From the NCBI GenBank assembly GCA_002869185.1, contig PKTN01000013.1, forward strand, positions 58,972 through 122,971: a stretch of 64,000 bases of DNA, given 5' to 3'. The notes below the pieces were generated by a model. The model was not told where the DNA came from. It saw only the letters and a list, made by a program, of their open reading frames with translations, and did not search any database. The DNA comes from Denitrovibrio sp. Lineage in GTDB: Bacteria > Chrysiogenota > Deferribacteres > Deferribacterales > Geovibrionaceae. Of this stretch, positions 1 through 11,627 are shown one piece after another (position 1 is the stretch's first letter; every line of letters starts with the position of its first letter). Made by a program: the position numbers and the translations under genes.

Positions 1-3000
1 TTATATTCTCAGTCGATTCATTCTCTATAATCAGAGTCATAAAAGGTCTGTTAATAAAAGCATTTGGCATATTTGCAAATACAGGTTCAACACCTGCAAC
101 AGATAACACTATACCTTTATTCGGATCAGGTTTAGATTTTGCAGCCTTTTTAGCTGGTTGCGCTTTAGATGATGAAGCTGTTTTCTTGTTCCCTGATGCA
201 ACCTGAGGTGCCTGTTTAGGTGCACGTTTCCGTTCTATCTCTACAAGCTTATCTAGTACGTTTTGCTTTACACTTTCAAACGCCTTCCTCATAGCGGCTT
301 TTCTTCCCATACTTTCGTTCATATGGTAAACCACCACACCTTTGGATGCGTCAAATAACTGCAAGCCTGTCTTTGTGTCGAAAATGACTACGTCCATATC
401 CGCATTGATCATCTTGAGGTTCTTGCTAACTCTACTCTTAGAAGCAGAAGCAGCCTCTTTCACGATAACCAATACGTCAGGTTTATTAATATCTATATCT
501 TCTTTATAGCCTGTCACTCCACAACCCTTAGCAGGGAGTTCAGCAAGCGGAAAAAGAAGATTATTAAGCTCTTTTGCTAGTTCAGGTCTTATGATGTCTC
601 CATCACCACATGATGCTAGCCCTATCTTAATCTCTCTCTTTTTATTACCTATTATCCTAAGATCTTGTAAATCAGCTAATATCAAATTCGTATCCAGAAA
701 AACGACATAAAAGCCTTCGAACTTTGCACCAGATACTTTTGTTGTTACCGCATATGCTCCTGCTGAATACTTATCAGCAGCCGACATGATCTTATCTTTC
801 ACTATGTATGATTTTTTCCTAGGAAGCCTACCTGTAACACTTTTAATATGCTCTTTTACAGATTGCTTTGTTGCCTTGCTAATCGCAATTTTACCTATAC
901 CCTCTCCGTTGCCAAAGACAGGTATTTTCACTCTCACAAATCTAACCTTAGTAGGAGCCCCGCTCTGCTCAGCAAGCCCTAAAGTTCCTGCTAACCTCTT
1001 AACATAAGGAGCTTTACTACCTTCTATAAGCACCCTAGCATCTTTCTGCATGCCTGTTTTAAACAGAGCATAACCATCAATAGCTTGGATATCTTCGTAT
1101 CTCTTAGGAAATAGTTCTTTAAGTAGAGCTATATATTTCAGAGCATCCTCAAAGTTCTCAGACATTAGACTGTCACCAATCTTTGTCATCAGATCGTTAC
1201 CAGATGCATTAATAAGCTGACTGAGAGATTTTTTAAACGGCTCAACATAGTCAATTTTTACAGAGCCTCTAAAACTTCTAATTATTTCATATGATTCTTT
1301 ATCAGGTACAGTTGCCTTTTTTATCTCAAGTGGCGTCTCAGTAGTGATATCCAAAATATTGTTTTTCATCACTATAGTACCAATTAAAGTACTAACGTCA
1401 GCAAGGACAGACATACCTTCGTTATTATGAGCAAATTCTACATTGTCAAAATTAAACCCACCAGAAGTCGCTAGAAAAGCTGTTTTGTTATATCCAAAAA
1501 CAGCTTTTTTGATACTCACACTAGAGTTTTGACTAGATTTCAGACCTACTTCAAATGATTCGAACCGAGTATCTTCAAACCTAGCCTCTGAGTTTATCAC
1601 CTCAAATACTCCACCATTTCTGAAAAAAGTATTCGTGAATAAACCACCACCGGCACCAGTATCCGCAAGTGTAATGTTATAGCCCTTACCTTTGAATGTA
1701 ACGCCAGCATCTTTAGTACCGAGCTATTCTATACTACCTAATACCTTGAGCGATGCTGAGTCTTCAAATCGGATTACAGAACCAGCCTCTATGGTCAGCT
1801 TAATTCCATTAGGTACAGTGAATTCTCCTCTAACGATATACGGACTACCAAGACTGTAAAAGATTCTGTCTTCTTTCAGCTCACCAGTTACGTCCGTAGG
1901 GCCAGGTTTTACAGCGACCCTAGATATCTCAGCCGCAGGGCTGAGGTTGTCTGCGAAATCTTTTGTGTATACCCTATAGAATATCTTCTGACCGAAACTT
2001 ACTCCCTCGTCTAGGTATTCACTAAGTTCAGTAGTAGCCAACTCTTCAAATTCAGCCTGACCTACTACAGCTTTGTTTATAATGTACTCTTTTATGTCAT
2101 TATCTTCTGGTTTTTCCCAACTAAGTTTAAAACCTTTCTCTGATAGACCTGTTTGTAAATTAACTGGTTCAGAAGGAGGGATTGTATCCACAGTAACCAA
2201 ATATGGTACTTGATACTTAGTAACCTTTCTCTTTTCTGAATTAACTAAAAAGACCTCCATCAGAGCACCTTTATAGTTAGTCCCTTCAGTAACTACATAT
2301 TTTCCTAAGTACAGCCCCGGCTTGATCTCGTTAAGAGATATCGCGTCTGTCTGACCAACAATACTGAAGTATGACTTCATCCCCTCATCCCCTTTAAGGG
2401 AGACAAGGATCTCATCTTGAGCTTTGAAAGGGCTATCAAGAGTGTTAGTCACAACAGAGAATATAGTTGGAGGTCTAACTACAGCTAAGTTAGGAGGTTC
2501 TGGCAGTGCTTTAGCGATGTTTCGACAGAGTTTGTCAAAAAGTTCTATCTTAACACTGTCACGAAGAACAAGTGCGGACTGAACCGCAGTAGATATAGCA
2601 GCCCAAGGTGAAAGTGGAACACCACCAGCCTTACGGTCGACCTTCTCTTCTTTCTTCCATAAGATTCTACCTGTACTTGCTTCGACAAAGGTGACGTCCA
2701 GCTTCACAGTTAAACTACCGTAGAAACCAGCATACATCTTCTCTATACCTATGACGTTTAGAAAGATAAGCCCCTGAACGCCAAGCTCATCAGCTATCTC
2801 TTTATTAGTGAATTCACGCCATTTTTTACCAGATTTTTGTTCTAGAAGGAATAGTTTTGAATCGATATCCTCTAGCTCCATATCACGATAGTTCTTTGAT
2901 CCTATGTGATTAAAGAAGGTGACGCGAAGCTCTTTCAGATCTTCTGGTTTTCCGTCCCCTTCAATAGGGAGCACAGCGATATGCTCTGGCATAGCCGCTA

Positions 3001-3088
3001 GCACTTGTCCGGTACAAACCAGACAAAAAAAGGCCGCAATAAATGCGACCTTTATGTAGTTTTGATTAATAAGCTGTAAGAACATCAA
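1..3088 (-). CDS. Envelope protein, partial at window edge: signal peptide, GNA1162/DUF799-like domain, fibronectin type III-like domain, beta-helix-like region; interrupted by in-frame TAG at 1724-1726
   Basis: ORF 1724..3088. I translated on past the TAG in the same frame and found no further stop down to base 1 (about 574 codons). Residues across the stop (SLKVLGSIE*LGTKDAGVTFKGKGYNITL) look like one continuous repeat region. Confidence 0.7.
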
Positions 3089-5108
3089 GATACTTACCTG
3101 CTTTATCTTCTAACTCGGTAACATCTTTTTTCTTTCTAATTTTTAGAAGAATAGCATTTACATAGAGTTCAACAGCAGACTGAATATTATTAGATGATTC
3201 AAGCTTAATAGCTTCTGCTAAATACTTTTCATCTTGATCTTTGAAACGTTCCATTATCTCACTAGATATCTTATCGATAGTCTCTTTTCTAACTTCATTA
3301 CTCATTTCTATATCAGTAGGAAGCTTAGCAGCCTTCATATTTACCTGATATGTCCCGATATCTATACCGCTAGTCGCCTCGTCTCTCTCCTCTTTCTGTG
3401 CTCTTACAGTATTGCTGTATGTAACACGTCCCTGAGAAGTCTCAACCACACGATAGCTAATACTAAGGTAACTAACTTTTTCATGGAAAGCTACATCATA
3501 CTCAGCATATTCATAAACAGGCTTCATGAGATATTTTCTAGGTGCAGGCGGAATAGGTCTGTTCTGCTTACGAAGTTGCATAGCCTCTCTTGACCAATCT
3601 TCCCACTCGATATTTCTAATTTGGTTTTCACCAACTTTTACTCTTACTTTCTTCTTACTATTTTGAATATTTGTCTCAGTTCTTGAGTCGAGAACCTCAC
3701 CCATAAGAAGGTAATCTGCAGATTTAATACGGAAAGAATCAGTAGAAGTCTGCTCTTCTGCACTTCCTGCTACTGCTAGCTCGTATTCACGTAGGAGAAT
3801 CTCAAGAGCACCCCTTTCAATGATTTTTACGTCATCGCTAAGTGTGTTTTGAAGAATCTGCATTATATTCGATGTAACCTGCAGACCAAGCTCAGGCTCA
3901 CTCACAGGACTTTTAAATGGTATAACGGCTATAGACTTAAGAGCTCTAGCTAGAACTTTGTCCTCTACACTCTTCTTTATTGATCTGAGTCCGTGATATG
4001 AAGGGACAAGATCATAAAGCATCTTAAGGTAAAGATATGATTGACCATATGCTCCATTATCCATAGCCTTCTGACCAAGGAAGAACATATTGTCGTAATA
4101 CTGCTCTAGCTGATCTTTTGGTATAGAAACCATTGTTCTAAGCTCTAGCGGTAAGTTTTTCATAGTATTAAAAGCTGACATGAAGTTATCATAAGCTTGC
4201 TTATTCAGCTCTTGGCTAGCGAACTATACACCTTCAAGGAAGCTAACTTCAGCAAGCTGAACTCTTGTTTCATCTATTGCCTGCTGTGCAGCTTGTCTTG
4301 CATCTGGGAATGCCAGTGCTCTCTTAAAGTATATAAGAGCCTTCTCTAGCTCTCCGTTCTCTCTAGCTTCAGTACCTTTCTCTATATAGTAATCAGGGGT
4401 ATCACTCTTTGTAGCTTGCTCAAGGTATTGTTTTATCTGAGAGTTTTCAGAATCTATTTTAGCCATCTTAGTAAGAAGCTCTTTAGCCTCTTTCATATTA
4501 TCTTCAGCTAAAAGCTTTTCAGCTTCTGGCATATTTGACTTAATTGCCTTATATCCATACTCATCAGTGAGTGGACCAAGAACTGTTGGATCCAGCTGTT
4601 TAGCTGATAAAGCAGCATCATAAGCACCGAAAAAGTCACCTTTTGCTTCTAATTCACTAGACTGAGTTTTAGCTTCCATTACAGCCTGATCAGTAATTTT
4701 AGTGTATTCAGCAAGTTTTGCTCTATACTTAGCTGTTTCTGAAGAGTTACTAGCATAAGCTGTCGCTTTACTTAGCTTCTTATCAACAGCACTAAGTACT
4801 GATTTTGAGACTGGTGGATTAGCATCTAACTTTGATTTAACAAAGTTCATGTTATCGTTATAAAGTTCGCTTTTAAGAGTAAAAGCTTCAGCACAAAAAC
4901 GTTTATCTTCAGGATATTTTGAACACAAGGTTTGCATATTTTTTAATGCATTCTCCTTCTGACCTTTCTGAGCCATAACAAGACTGGAGTTATAAAGGTT
5001 TTGATCTGGACCAGAAACTACACAACCAGCGACTGTCATAAGCATGACTACCGCAACTGAGCAGTTCTTAAGCATATTGATAATGCTTGGCGAAAATGGA
5101 TTTCTCAT
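3066..5108 (-). CDS. Lipoprotein with TPR-like repeats and a C-terminal CsgG-like domain; interrupted by in-frame TAG at 4224-4226
   Basis: ORFs 4224..5108 and 3066..4181 are in the same frame, separated only by TAG and 14 sense codons (FASQELNKQAYDNF). Lipobox VAGC near the N-terminus; 'SIAVIPFKSP...IIERGALEILLREYEL' is CsgG-like. Confidence 0.72.
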
Positions 5109-5263
5109 TGAGTGCCCCCGTAAAAATCTGTAAGTTCTACAATACTACACGAATTACCTGTTTTTTTAAAGTAAAAATGAGGTTTTTTCTTCACATTACA
5201 GCTTATCAATAAAGGGATTTTTGTCAAATAATCGTCATGCGTTCTATCTTCAAATTTTGGGCA

Positions 5264-5292
5264 CAAAAAAACCCGCCTTTTACAGCGGGTTT
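5264..5292 (-). terminator. Rho-independent terminator downstream of M23 peptidase gene
   Basis: AACCCGC..GCGGGTT stem followed by a T-run on the minus strand. Confidence 0.75.
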
Positions 5293-5314
5293 ATATATTG
5301 ATTTAGTCAGTCTA

Positions 5315-6232
5315 TTAGTTAGAACCAACGATAAATTTAAGAGGATTTACTGGTATACCATTAACGAGAACTTCGTAGTGAACGTGAGGTCCAGTACTAC
5401 GTCCAGTACTACCAACTTTAGCAATAACATCACCCTTGCTAACCTTATCGCCAGCTTTAACAGTGAGTTTATTGTTATGTCCATACTTAGTAATATAACC
5501 ATAACCGTGATCGATAATGATAGTCTTTCCGTATCCAGCTTTTCTACCAGAGTATACTACAATACCTTTTGCTGCTGCCTGAACAGGCACATTGTATTTT
5601 GTAGCTATATCAAGACCTTCGTGGAAGACTCTGCGACCAGTAAAAGGTGAAATTCTGTAACCAAATCCACTCGATATCCAACCCTTAACAGGCCAGATTG
5701 TAGGAGTAGAGCTAAGCATAAGCTTTTGCTCTTCTAGAAAATCAGCAAGTTCTGAGAGACTAACTGCTCTCTGCTCTATCTCCATACCAAGGTTAGAAAG
5801 TGTTGTATTAAGACCTTCGAAAAATCTTTTATCCTTACGCTCAGAAACTTTTGAAAGATCCTGAAGAACATCAACCTCTTTACCACCAACAGCGAGCTGC
5901 TTGTGAGTTTTGTCTGTTGTTCCGTATGCCGCAAGGTTTCTCACTTTATCTTCAAGCTCGAGAACACCAGCAACCTTCTCGTTTATATTGATTATCTGAG
6001 CTTGGTACCCTGCAATCTTTTCTTTAAGACCAAGGTTTTCTTCTTGATATTTAGAAAGGACACTGCGTTCCTTGTAAAGATTATTCAAATAGTAAAAACC
6101 AGCGCCAGAGACAAAAACATATAAAGCAACTGAAAGCATCGCTAAACGAATGACCCTGCTGCTTATTTTACGGGTTTTAACATCGCCCAATCGGGATTCG
6201 TCAAAAATCATCACCGTATACTTCTTCTTCAT
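5315..6232 (-). CDS. M23 family metallopeptidase (LytM/NlpD-like), membrane anchored with coiled coil
   Basis: C-terminal SGFGYRISPFTGRRVFHEGLDIA...GHVHYEV motif; N-terminal TM and coiled coil. Confidence 0.9.
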   Translation of the reverse strand: MKKKYTVMIFDESRLGDVKTRKISSRVIRLAMLSVALYVFVSGAGFYYLNNLYKERSVLSKYQEENLGLKEKIAGYQAQIININEKVAGVLELEDKVRNLAAYGTTDKTHKQLAVGGKEVDVLQDLSKVSERKDKRFFEGLNTTLSNLGMEIEQRAVSLSELADFLEEQKLMLSSTPTIWPVKGWISSGFGYRISPFTGRRVFHEGLDIATKYNVPVQAAAKGIVVYSGRKAGYGKTIIIDHGYGYITKYGHNNKLTVKAGDKVSKGDVIAKVGSTGRSTGPHVHYEVLVNGIPVNPLKFIVGSN

Positions 6233-6306
6233 ACAACCTCCGACGTCCTGTCTACACGAAAATTTGCATTAGTCTACATAAAAATTTCTTATATTTCAAG
6301 GGATTA

Positions 6307-8022
6307 TTACGCTTTAGACGCTATTTCCTCGAGTTTCTGAACGATAGTGTCTATGCAACCATCAAAAGATATCTCAGTTGCTTCACTTTCTGTCCTTGCT
6401 CTAAGCTCTATTTTCCCTTCTGCAAGAGTCTTTTTGCCTATTACAACCCTTAAAGGGATACCCGTAAGCTCGGCATCTTTAAATTTAACACCTGCTCTCT
6501 CGTCTCTATCATCGAGCAGAACCTCAATCCCTTTATCTATAAGGTCCATATATATCTTTTCGGCAGCATCAACAACATCTTTATCTTTCATTGCTAATGG
6601 GAGTACACTTATTTTAAATGGAGCTAGCTCAACAGGCCAAATAATTCCACTCTCATCATGGTTTTGCTCGATAGCTGAAGCAACAACTCTTGTCACTCCA
6701 ATCCCGTAACATCCCATGATAAAAGGCTTTCTTTTGCCGTTATTGTCTAGAAACATAGCATTCATTGATTCTGAGTACTTTGTACCTAGTTTAAAAATGT
6801 GTCCAACCTCGATACCTTTAGTAATTTGATATTTTCCGCCGCAAGCAGTGCAAGTATCGCCTATTTCAGCGTTTCTAAAGTCACCCATATCTTCAAATTC
6901 GAAGTCTCTACCAAGGTTTACGTTTATTTTATGTACACCTTTGACGTTTGCACCAACACTAAAGTTACCCATAGCTGTGATAGCAAAATCGCCATAAACA
7001 GGAATTTTCGCTCCAACAGGTCCACATGAGCCTGCAGGGCTGCCCATGCTATCAAAAACCTCGCCAGCTCCTGCCAAATCCACAACAGATGCCCCGAAAT
7101 AGTTTTTCACCTTTGCAAGGTTGACATCATGAGTCCCCTTAACACAGATAGCGACAAGCTTTCCGTCAACATCCAAGACCATAGTCTTAAGTATATCGCC
7201 TTCTGGGATATTGAGGATTTTTGCAACCTCTGAAACAGTTTTAGCGTTTGGAGTCTCAACATCTTCTATAGCTTTCATTTCGCCAGAGAAGGCGACGTGA
7301 TCGTTCTTAAGTGGTGCTTTCTCTACGTTTGCGGAATAGTCACAGCTATCACAACTGATAACAAAATCTTCACCCGTATCAGCCAAAACCATAAACTCGT
7401 GAGAGAATGATCCTCCGATCGCGCCTGAATCAGCTTCAACAGTTTTGTATTTAAGCCCACACCTTTCAAAAACTTTACAGTATGCGTCATACATCTTCTG
7501 GTAGCTAATATTTGCCGCTGCATCATCCACGTCGAATGAGTAAGCATCCTTCATTACAAACTCTCTACCACGCATCAGTCCGAAACGAGGACGAACCTCA
7601 TCACGAAATTTTGTCTGAATCTGATAAAGGTTTATCGGGAGTGCTTTATATGATGTTATGTAACTCTTCACGATGTCAGTAATAACCTCTTCGTGTGTTG
7701 GTCCATAACAGAAGTCTCTATTATGTCTATCTTTTATCCTAAGTAGCTCTTTACCGTAGAAGTCCCATCTGCCAGACTCTTCCCACAACTCAGCAGGCTG
7801 TATGGACGGCATTGTAAGCTCGATAGCTCCTGCTTCATTCATACATTCACGAACAATCTGCTCAACCTTCTTTATAACTATCAGCCCTAGTGGGAGGTAG
7901 CTGTATATCCCTGAAGCTAGCTTCTTGATCATTCCAGCCCTTGCCATCAGCTGGTGACTGACAACCTCTGCGTCTGCTGGAACTTCTCTTAATGTAGGGA
8001 TAAAAAACTTACTATATCTCAT
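6307..8022 (-). CDS. proS: Prolyl-tRNA synthetase (bacterial type with insertion domain)
   Basis: Full-length 571 aa; GPTHEEVITDIV, FRDEVRPRFGLMRGREFVMKDAYSFD motifs. Confidence 0.96.
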   Translation of the reverse strand: MRYSKFFIPTLREVPADAEVVSHQLMARAGMIKKLASGIYSYLPLGLIVIKKVEQIVRECMNEAGAIELTMPSIQPAELWEESGRWDFYGKELLRIKDRHNRDFCYGPTHEEVITDIVKSYITSYKALPINLYQIQTKFRDEVRPRFGLMRGREFVMKDAYSFDVDDAAANISYQKMYDAYCKVFERCGLKYKTVEADSGAIGGSFSHEFMVLADTGEDFVISCDSCDYSANVEKAPLKNDHVAFSGEMKAIEDVETPNAKTVSEVAKILNIPEGDILKTMVLDVDGKLVAICVKGTHDVNLAKVKNYFGASVVDLAGAGEVFDSMGSPAGSCGPVGAKIPVYGDFAITAMGNFSVGANVKGVHKINVNLGRDFEFEDMGDFRNAEIGDTCTACGGKYQITKGIEVGHIFKLGTKYSESMNAMFLDNNGKRKPFIMGCYGIGVTRVVASAIEQNHDESGIIWPVELAPFKISVLPLAMKDKDVVDAAEKIYMDLIDKGIEVLLDDRDERAGVKFKDAELTGIPLRVVIGKKTLAEGKIELRARTESEATEISFDGCIDTIVQKLEEIASKA

Positions 8023-9821
8023 TTATCATTCTCCTTATCTATCTTGTCAGCAATCTTCAGGTCATTTCTGAACCAGACATCTTGCTGAGGAAACGGAATT
8101 TCTATACCATGTTCTTTAAATTTATGCCAGAGGGAGCTTAGAAAAACATTCTTAACAGATGTAATCTGGAGCCCTTCAGACATGTTCAGCCAGAATAGTA
8201 CCATAAAGTTTAGTGAACTGTCACCATACTCCATGAACCAGACATCATTCCCTTTGTATTTAACCACTTGTTCGCAATCATCTATAGCCTCATACATAAG
8301 CTTTTGAGCAAGTTCTATATCAGATGAGTAAGCTATCCCAACAGGGACACGTACACGTACATATTTATCACTTCTAGTATAATTAATAATCGTCTCTGAG
8401 ATAAATACTGAATTAGGAACCATAATCTCAATATTATCGAAAGTCTGAACTGTTGTGGCAAACATATCAATGGAGACCACACTTCCGAAGACACTGTCAG
8501 ATACGACCCCTACAATATTGCCAGCAGAACCAGGAAGCTCTACAAAATCGCCAATACGAATCTTTTTAGAAAAAAGGAGGATAAAACCACATACGTAATT
8601 GTTTATAACTGTTTGCAGACCAAAACCTATACCAATACCAAGCGCACCTGCAATAGGCACAACAACCTGCCAAGTGATACCTATTTGGAGTAGAGTAAAC
8701 ATAAAAACGAGCAATAGACCTAAGTTGTAGACAATAATCTCTAGCGAGTCGGTATCATCTGCAATATCTTTATCTGAAAATGCGACACGAAGATATTTCG
8801 TGAAAAGATATAAAAGTGATTTCAAAAATATAAAGACTATCACAGCAGACAGGAGACTAAGTATCGAAAGCGAAAATAATTTTGTTTCAAAGAGATACGT
8901 ACCTTTAAGCTTCTCTAAGATGTCCTTCATGTCGAGAGCATTATAGATCAGAAGATAGTAGATATTTATAAAAACCATAAAAATGAAACGAGTGGAGTTC
9001 TTCTTAATTAGTGCCCATTCAAGCTCTGAATAAAGCTCTCTACTGTATATATGGTTAATAAGTTGCTGAATCTTATGAAAAACGTATGACAAAAGAGCGA
9101 GTAGCATACCGAGTAGTGCTACAGCCATCACAGCTCTAAAATCTAATGTAAAAAGGTTAAAAATCCATAAGCAAGAAATAACTAGATAAGCAGCAACGAT
9201 CAGCCTTGCAAGCCCAGCTAAAAAAGCCAAGTCAGGATACGCCTCTTTCAATTGCCTAAGCGCCTGTGGCAAAACACCTTTAATATATATGAAGAAACCT
9301 AGGACTAAAAACACCTTTGAGATACTTCTTGCAAAATTAAAAGCCGAAATTAATTCTTTCTTATATATACCAACATAAGTGAATGAAACATCCACGTATA
9401 AAGCTATCGCAAGAGCAATAAATATAAAAAGCATAGCAGGTGTATAATATAGCTTTACCTTCATATCCATATACCTTGCAGGTATCTTCATAAGGGTGGT
9501 CGATAACCAGTAAAAACCTAAATAGTTAAGTAGTATATAAAGTGGATTCTCTGTATGCACTTTTACAGCGTAGTAAGTGAACAGGATAAAGATAAATGGT
9601 GAGGTTATGTATATTATAATCTCAAGTTTTTTATTAACAGCGTTCTTTGAGACTTTGATCTTGTAAAAATTCAAAAGAATATAACCAATAAAGGCTACTA
9701 TCGCAGTAGATATAAAAGAAACAGGGTGTTTTTGTATATGCTGGATAAGCTCCGCTAAAACAAAAAGCGAGGTATCCATAAGTGCCTCTACAAGAAGTGT
9801 AATATTATCTGCAACACTCAT
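8019..9821 (-). CDS. MscS-family mechanosensitive channel with extended TM N-terminus
   Basis: GALGIGIGFGLQTVINNYVCGFILLFSKKIRIGDFVEL MscS core motif. Confidence 0.9.
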   Translation of the reverse strand: MSVADNITLLVEALMDTSLFVLAELIQHIQKHPVSFISTAIVAFIGYILLNFYKIKVSKNAVNKKLEIIIYITSPFIFILFTYYAVKVHTENPLYILLNYLGFYWLSTTLMKIPARYMDMKVKLYYTPAMLFIFIALAIALYVDVSFTYVGIYKKELISAFNFARSISKVFLVLGFFIYIKGVLPQALRQLKEAYPDLAFLAGLARLIVAAYLVISCLWIFNLFTLDFRAVMAVALLGMLLALLSYVFHKIQQLINHIYSRELYSELEWALIKKNSTRFIFMVFINIYYLLIYNALDMKDILEKLKGTYLFETKLFSLSILSLLSAVIVFIFLKSLLYLFTKYLRVAFSDKDIADDTDSLEIIVYNLGLLLVFMFTLLQIGITWQVVVPIAGALGIGIGFGLQTVINNYVCGFILLFSKKIRIGDFVELPGSAGNIVGVVSDSVFGSVVSIDMFATTVQTFDNIEIMVPNSVFISETIINYTRSDKYVRVRVPVGIAYSSDIELAQKLMYEAIDDCEQVVKYKGNDVWFMEYGDSSLNFMVLFWLNMSEGLQITSVKNVFLSSLWHKFKEHGIEIPFPQQDVWFRNDLKIADKIDKENDK

Positions 9822-9955
9822 GTTTGCTCCTTGATAAAAATCTATCTAATATTATACTAAATCAGCCCCCAAGGCAAATAGGTAATAACATTTAGCTTTC
9901 ATGTTATTTGTTTTTGCGATAACATTTTAACAAATCATTAGAGGGTTTCATAAAA

Positions 9956-11626
9956 ATGGCTAAAAAGACTGTTGGACAACTACTTAAAGAAGAAGGATAC
10001 GTTACCGAGGAACAGATACAGGTAGCTCTGGAAGTAAAAAAGATCAAAGACATGCTCCTTGGGGAAATCCTTATCGAGCTCTCATTTGTTTCAGCTAGGG
10101 AGATCGCACTCGTTGTGTCAAAACAGTCGGGAAAACCATTCCTAGATATTAGTGAGCATCCACCAACTAAAGATGCTCTCCAAATGTTTGACAGAAATGT
10201 TGCCAAACAACTAGAAATGATACCTATCGAGAATAAAGAAGATAAACTAACTGTCGCTCTCGCTGACCCGTTCAACATTAATACTATCGACATCCTACAA
10301 AGGAAAGCAGGAAAGCAGATTGAAGTTTTCGTTTCTGACAAAGAGACGATCCTTAAAAACATCGAGATCAATTACTTCTTACTTGAAAGACCAATAGATA
10401 TAGAGATAAACAAATTAGTTAAAAAGGCTATAGATTCTGGGCTTACGAGTGAACTACCTCAGTTACTTGAGCTTATTATGAACAGTGCAATCATCGCACG
10501 TGCAACAGATATACACATCTCACCAGAAGACATAGCGACACACATCTTTTTCAGAATAGACGGAATACTCAGACACTACTATGCATTCCCATACGAAATG
10601 CACAACGCACTCTCATCAAGGATAAAAATTCTATCAAGCCTTGATATCGCAGAGCAAAGACTCCCTCAAGACGGTTCGATGAGCCACACATTCTTTGATG
10701 AGGATTTTGATATAAGGGTTTCAACCATCCCAACACTATATGGTGAAGGGATAGTTCTGAGGGTGCTGTCTAAAAACGTATCACTCTTTAACCTTGAGAG
10801 TCTTGGCTTCGAAAAGGATACAGAACACCGTCTGATGAAACAGCTAAAAAAACCTCACGGGATACTTCTTGTTACTGGACCAACTGGTTCTGGTAAAACA
10901 ACAACACTCTATGCATCACTCAGAAAGATCAATTCTCTACAGAGAAAGATCCTAACTGCTGAAGACCCTATAGAGTATAAGTTCCCATTTATAAAACAGA
11001 CTCAGCTGAACATAAAAGCTGGCTATACATTTGGCAAGGCAATGCGAGCCTTCCTCAGGCAAGACCCCGATGTTATCCTACTCGGTGAGATGCGTGACGA
11101 AGAGACCGCAGAAATGGCTCTAAGGGCAGCCATCACAGGTCACCTTGTTCTTTCGACACTCCATACTAACGACGCTGTAACAGCTATCCCAAGGCTTATG
11201 GAAATGAAGATCGAAGACTATATGATCGCATCTGGTGTTGGTGGCATACTCGCACAGAGACTAGTCAGGAAAACATGTCTGTTTTGTCGTGAAGAAGCGA
11301 GTGAACCTATAGCAGGTCTCATAGAACAAGGCATCCCAGAAGCTCTATTTGTAAAACATGGCTTAGCACCCGACGGCGAGATAAAATATCAAAAAGGGAT
11401 GGGTTGCGAACACTGCAAGCAAACTGGCTATTCAGGTCGTGGGGTTATCTGCGAGCTCCTTGATATCGACCAAGAGATTGGAGAGCTGATTGTTACAGGT
11501 GCAACGCCACTAACCATATTCAACAAAGCAGTAGAAAATGGTATGATACCAATACTAGAATCAGGTTTATTGAAGATTATTAATGGCATGACTACTCCAG
11601 AAGAGATATTAAGGGTGGCTATATAG
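9956..11626 (+). CDS. GspE/PilB-family secretion/pilus assembly ATPase
   Basis: Walker A GPTGSGKTTTLYASL, Walker B RQDPDVILLGEMRD, CxxC...CxxC zinc motif. Confidence 0.94.
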   Translation: MAKKTVGQLLKEEGYVTEEQIQVALEVKKIKDMLLGEILIELSFVSAREIALVVSKQSGKPFLDISEHPPTKDALQMFDRNVAKQLEMIPIENKEDKLTVALADPFNINTIDILQRKAGKQIEVFVSDKETILKNIEINYFLLERPIDIEINKLVKKAIDSGLTSELPQLLELIMNSAIIARATDIHISPEDIATHIFFRIDGILRHYYAFPYEMHNALSSRIKILSSLDIAEQRLPQDGSMSHTFFDEDFDIRVSTIPTLYGEGIVLRVLSKNVSLFNLESLGFEKDTEHRLMKQLKKPHGILLVTGPTGSGKTTTLYASLRKINSLQRKILTAEDPIEYKFPFIKQTQLNIKAGYTFGKAMRAFLRQDPDVILLGEMRDEETAEMALRAAITGHLVLSTLHTNDAVTAIPRLMEMKIEDYMIASGVGGILAQRLVRKTCLFCREEASEPIAGLIEQGIPEALFVKHGLAPDGEIKYQKGMGCEHCKQTGYSGRGVICELLDIDQEIGELIVTGATPLTIFNKAVENGMIPILESGLLKIINGMTTPEEILRVAI

Positions 11627-11627
11627 T

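Noticed and set aside
786-1007. 73-aa plus-strand ORF
   Set aside because: Lies antisense to the open frame of the interrupted envelope gene.
5237-5650. 137-aa plus-strand ORF
   Set aside because: Antisense to the M23 peptidase gene and contains its terminator.
9904-10371. 155-aa minus-strand ORF
   Set aside because: Fully antisense to the PilB-like ATPase gene; no recognisable product.
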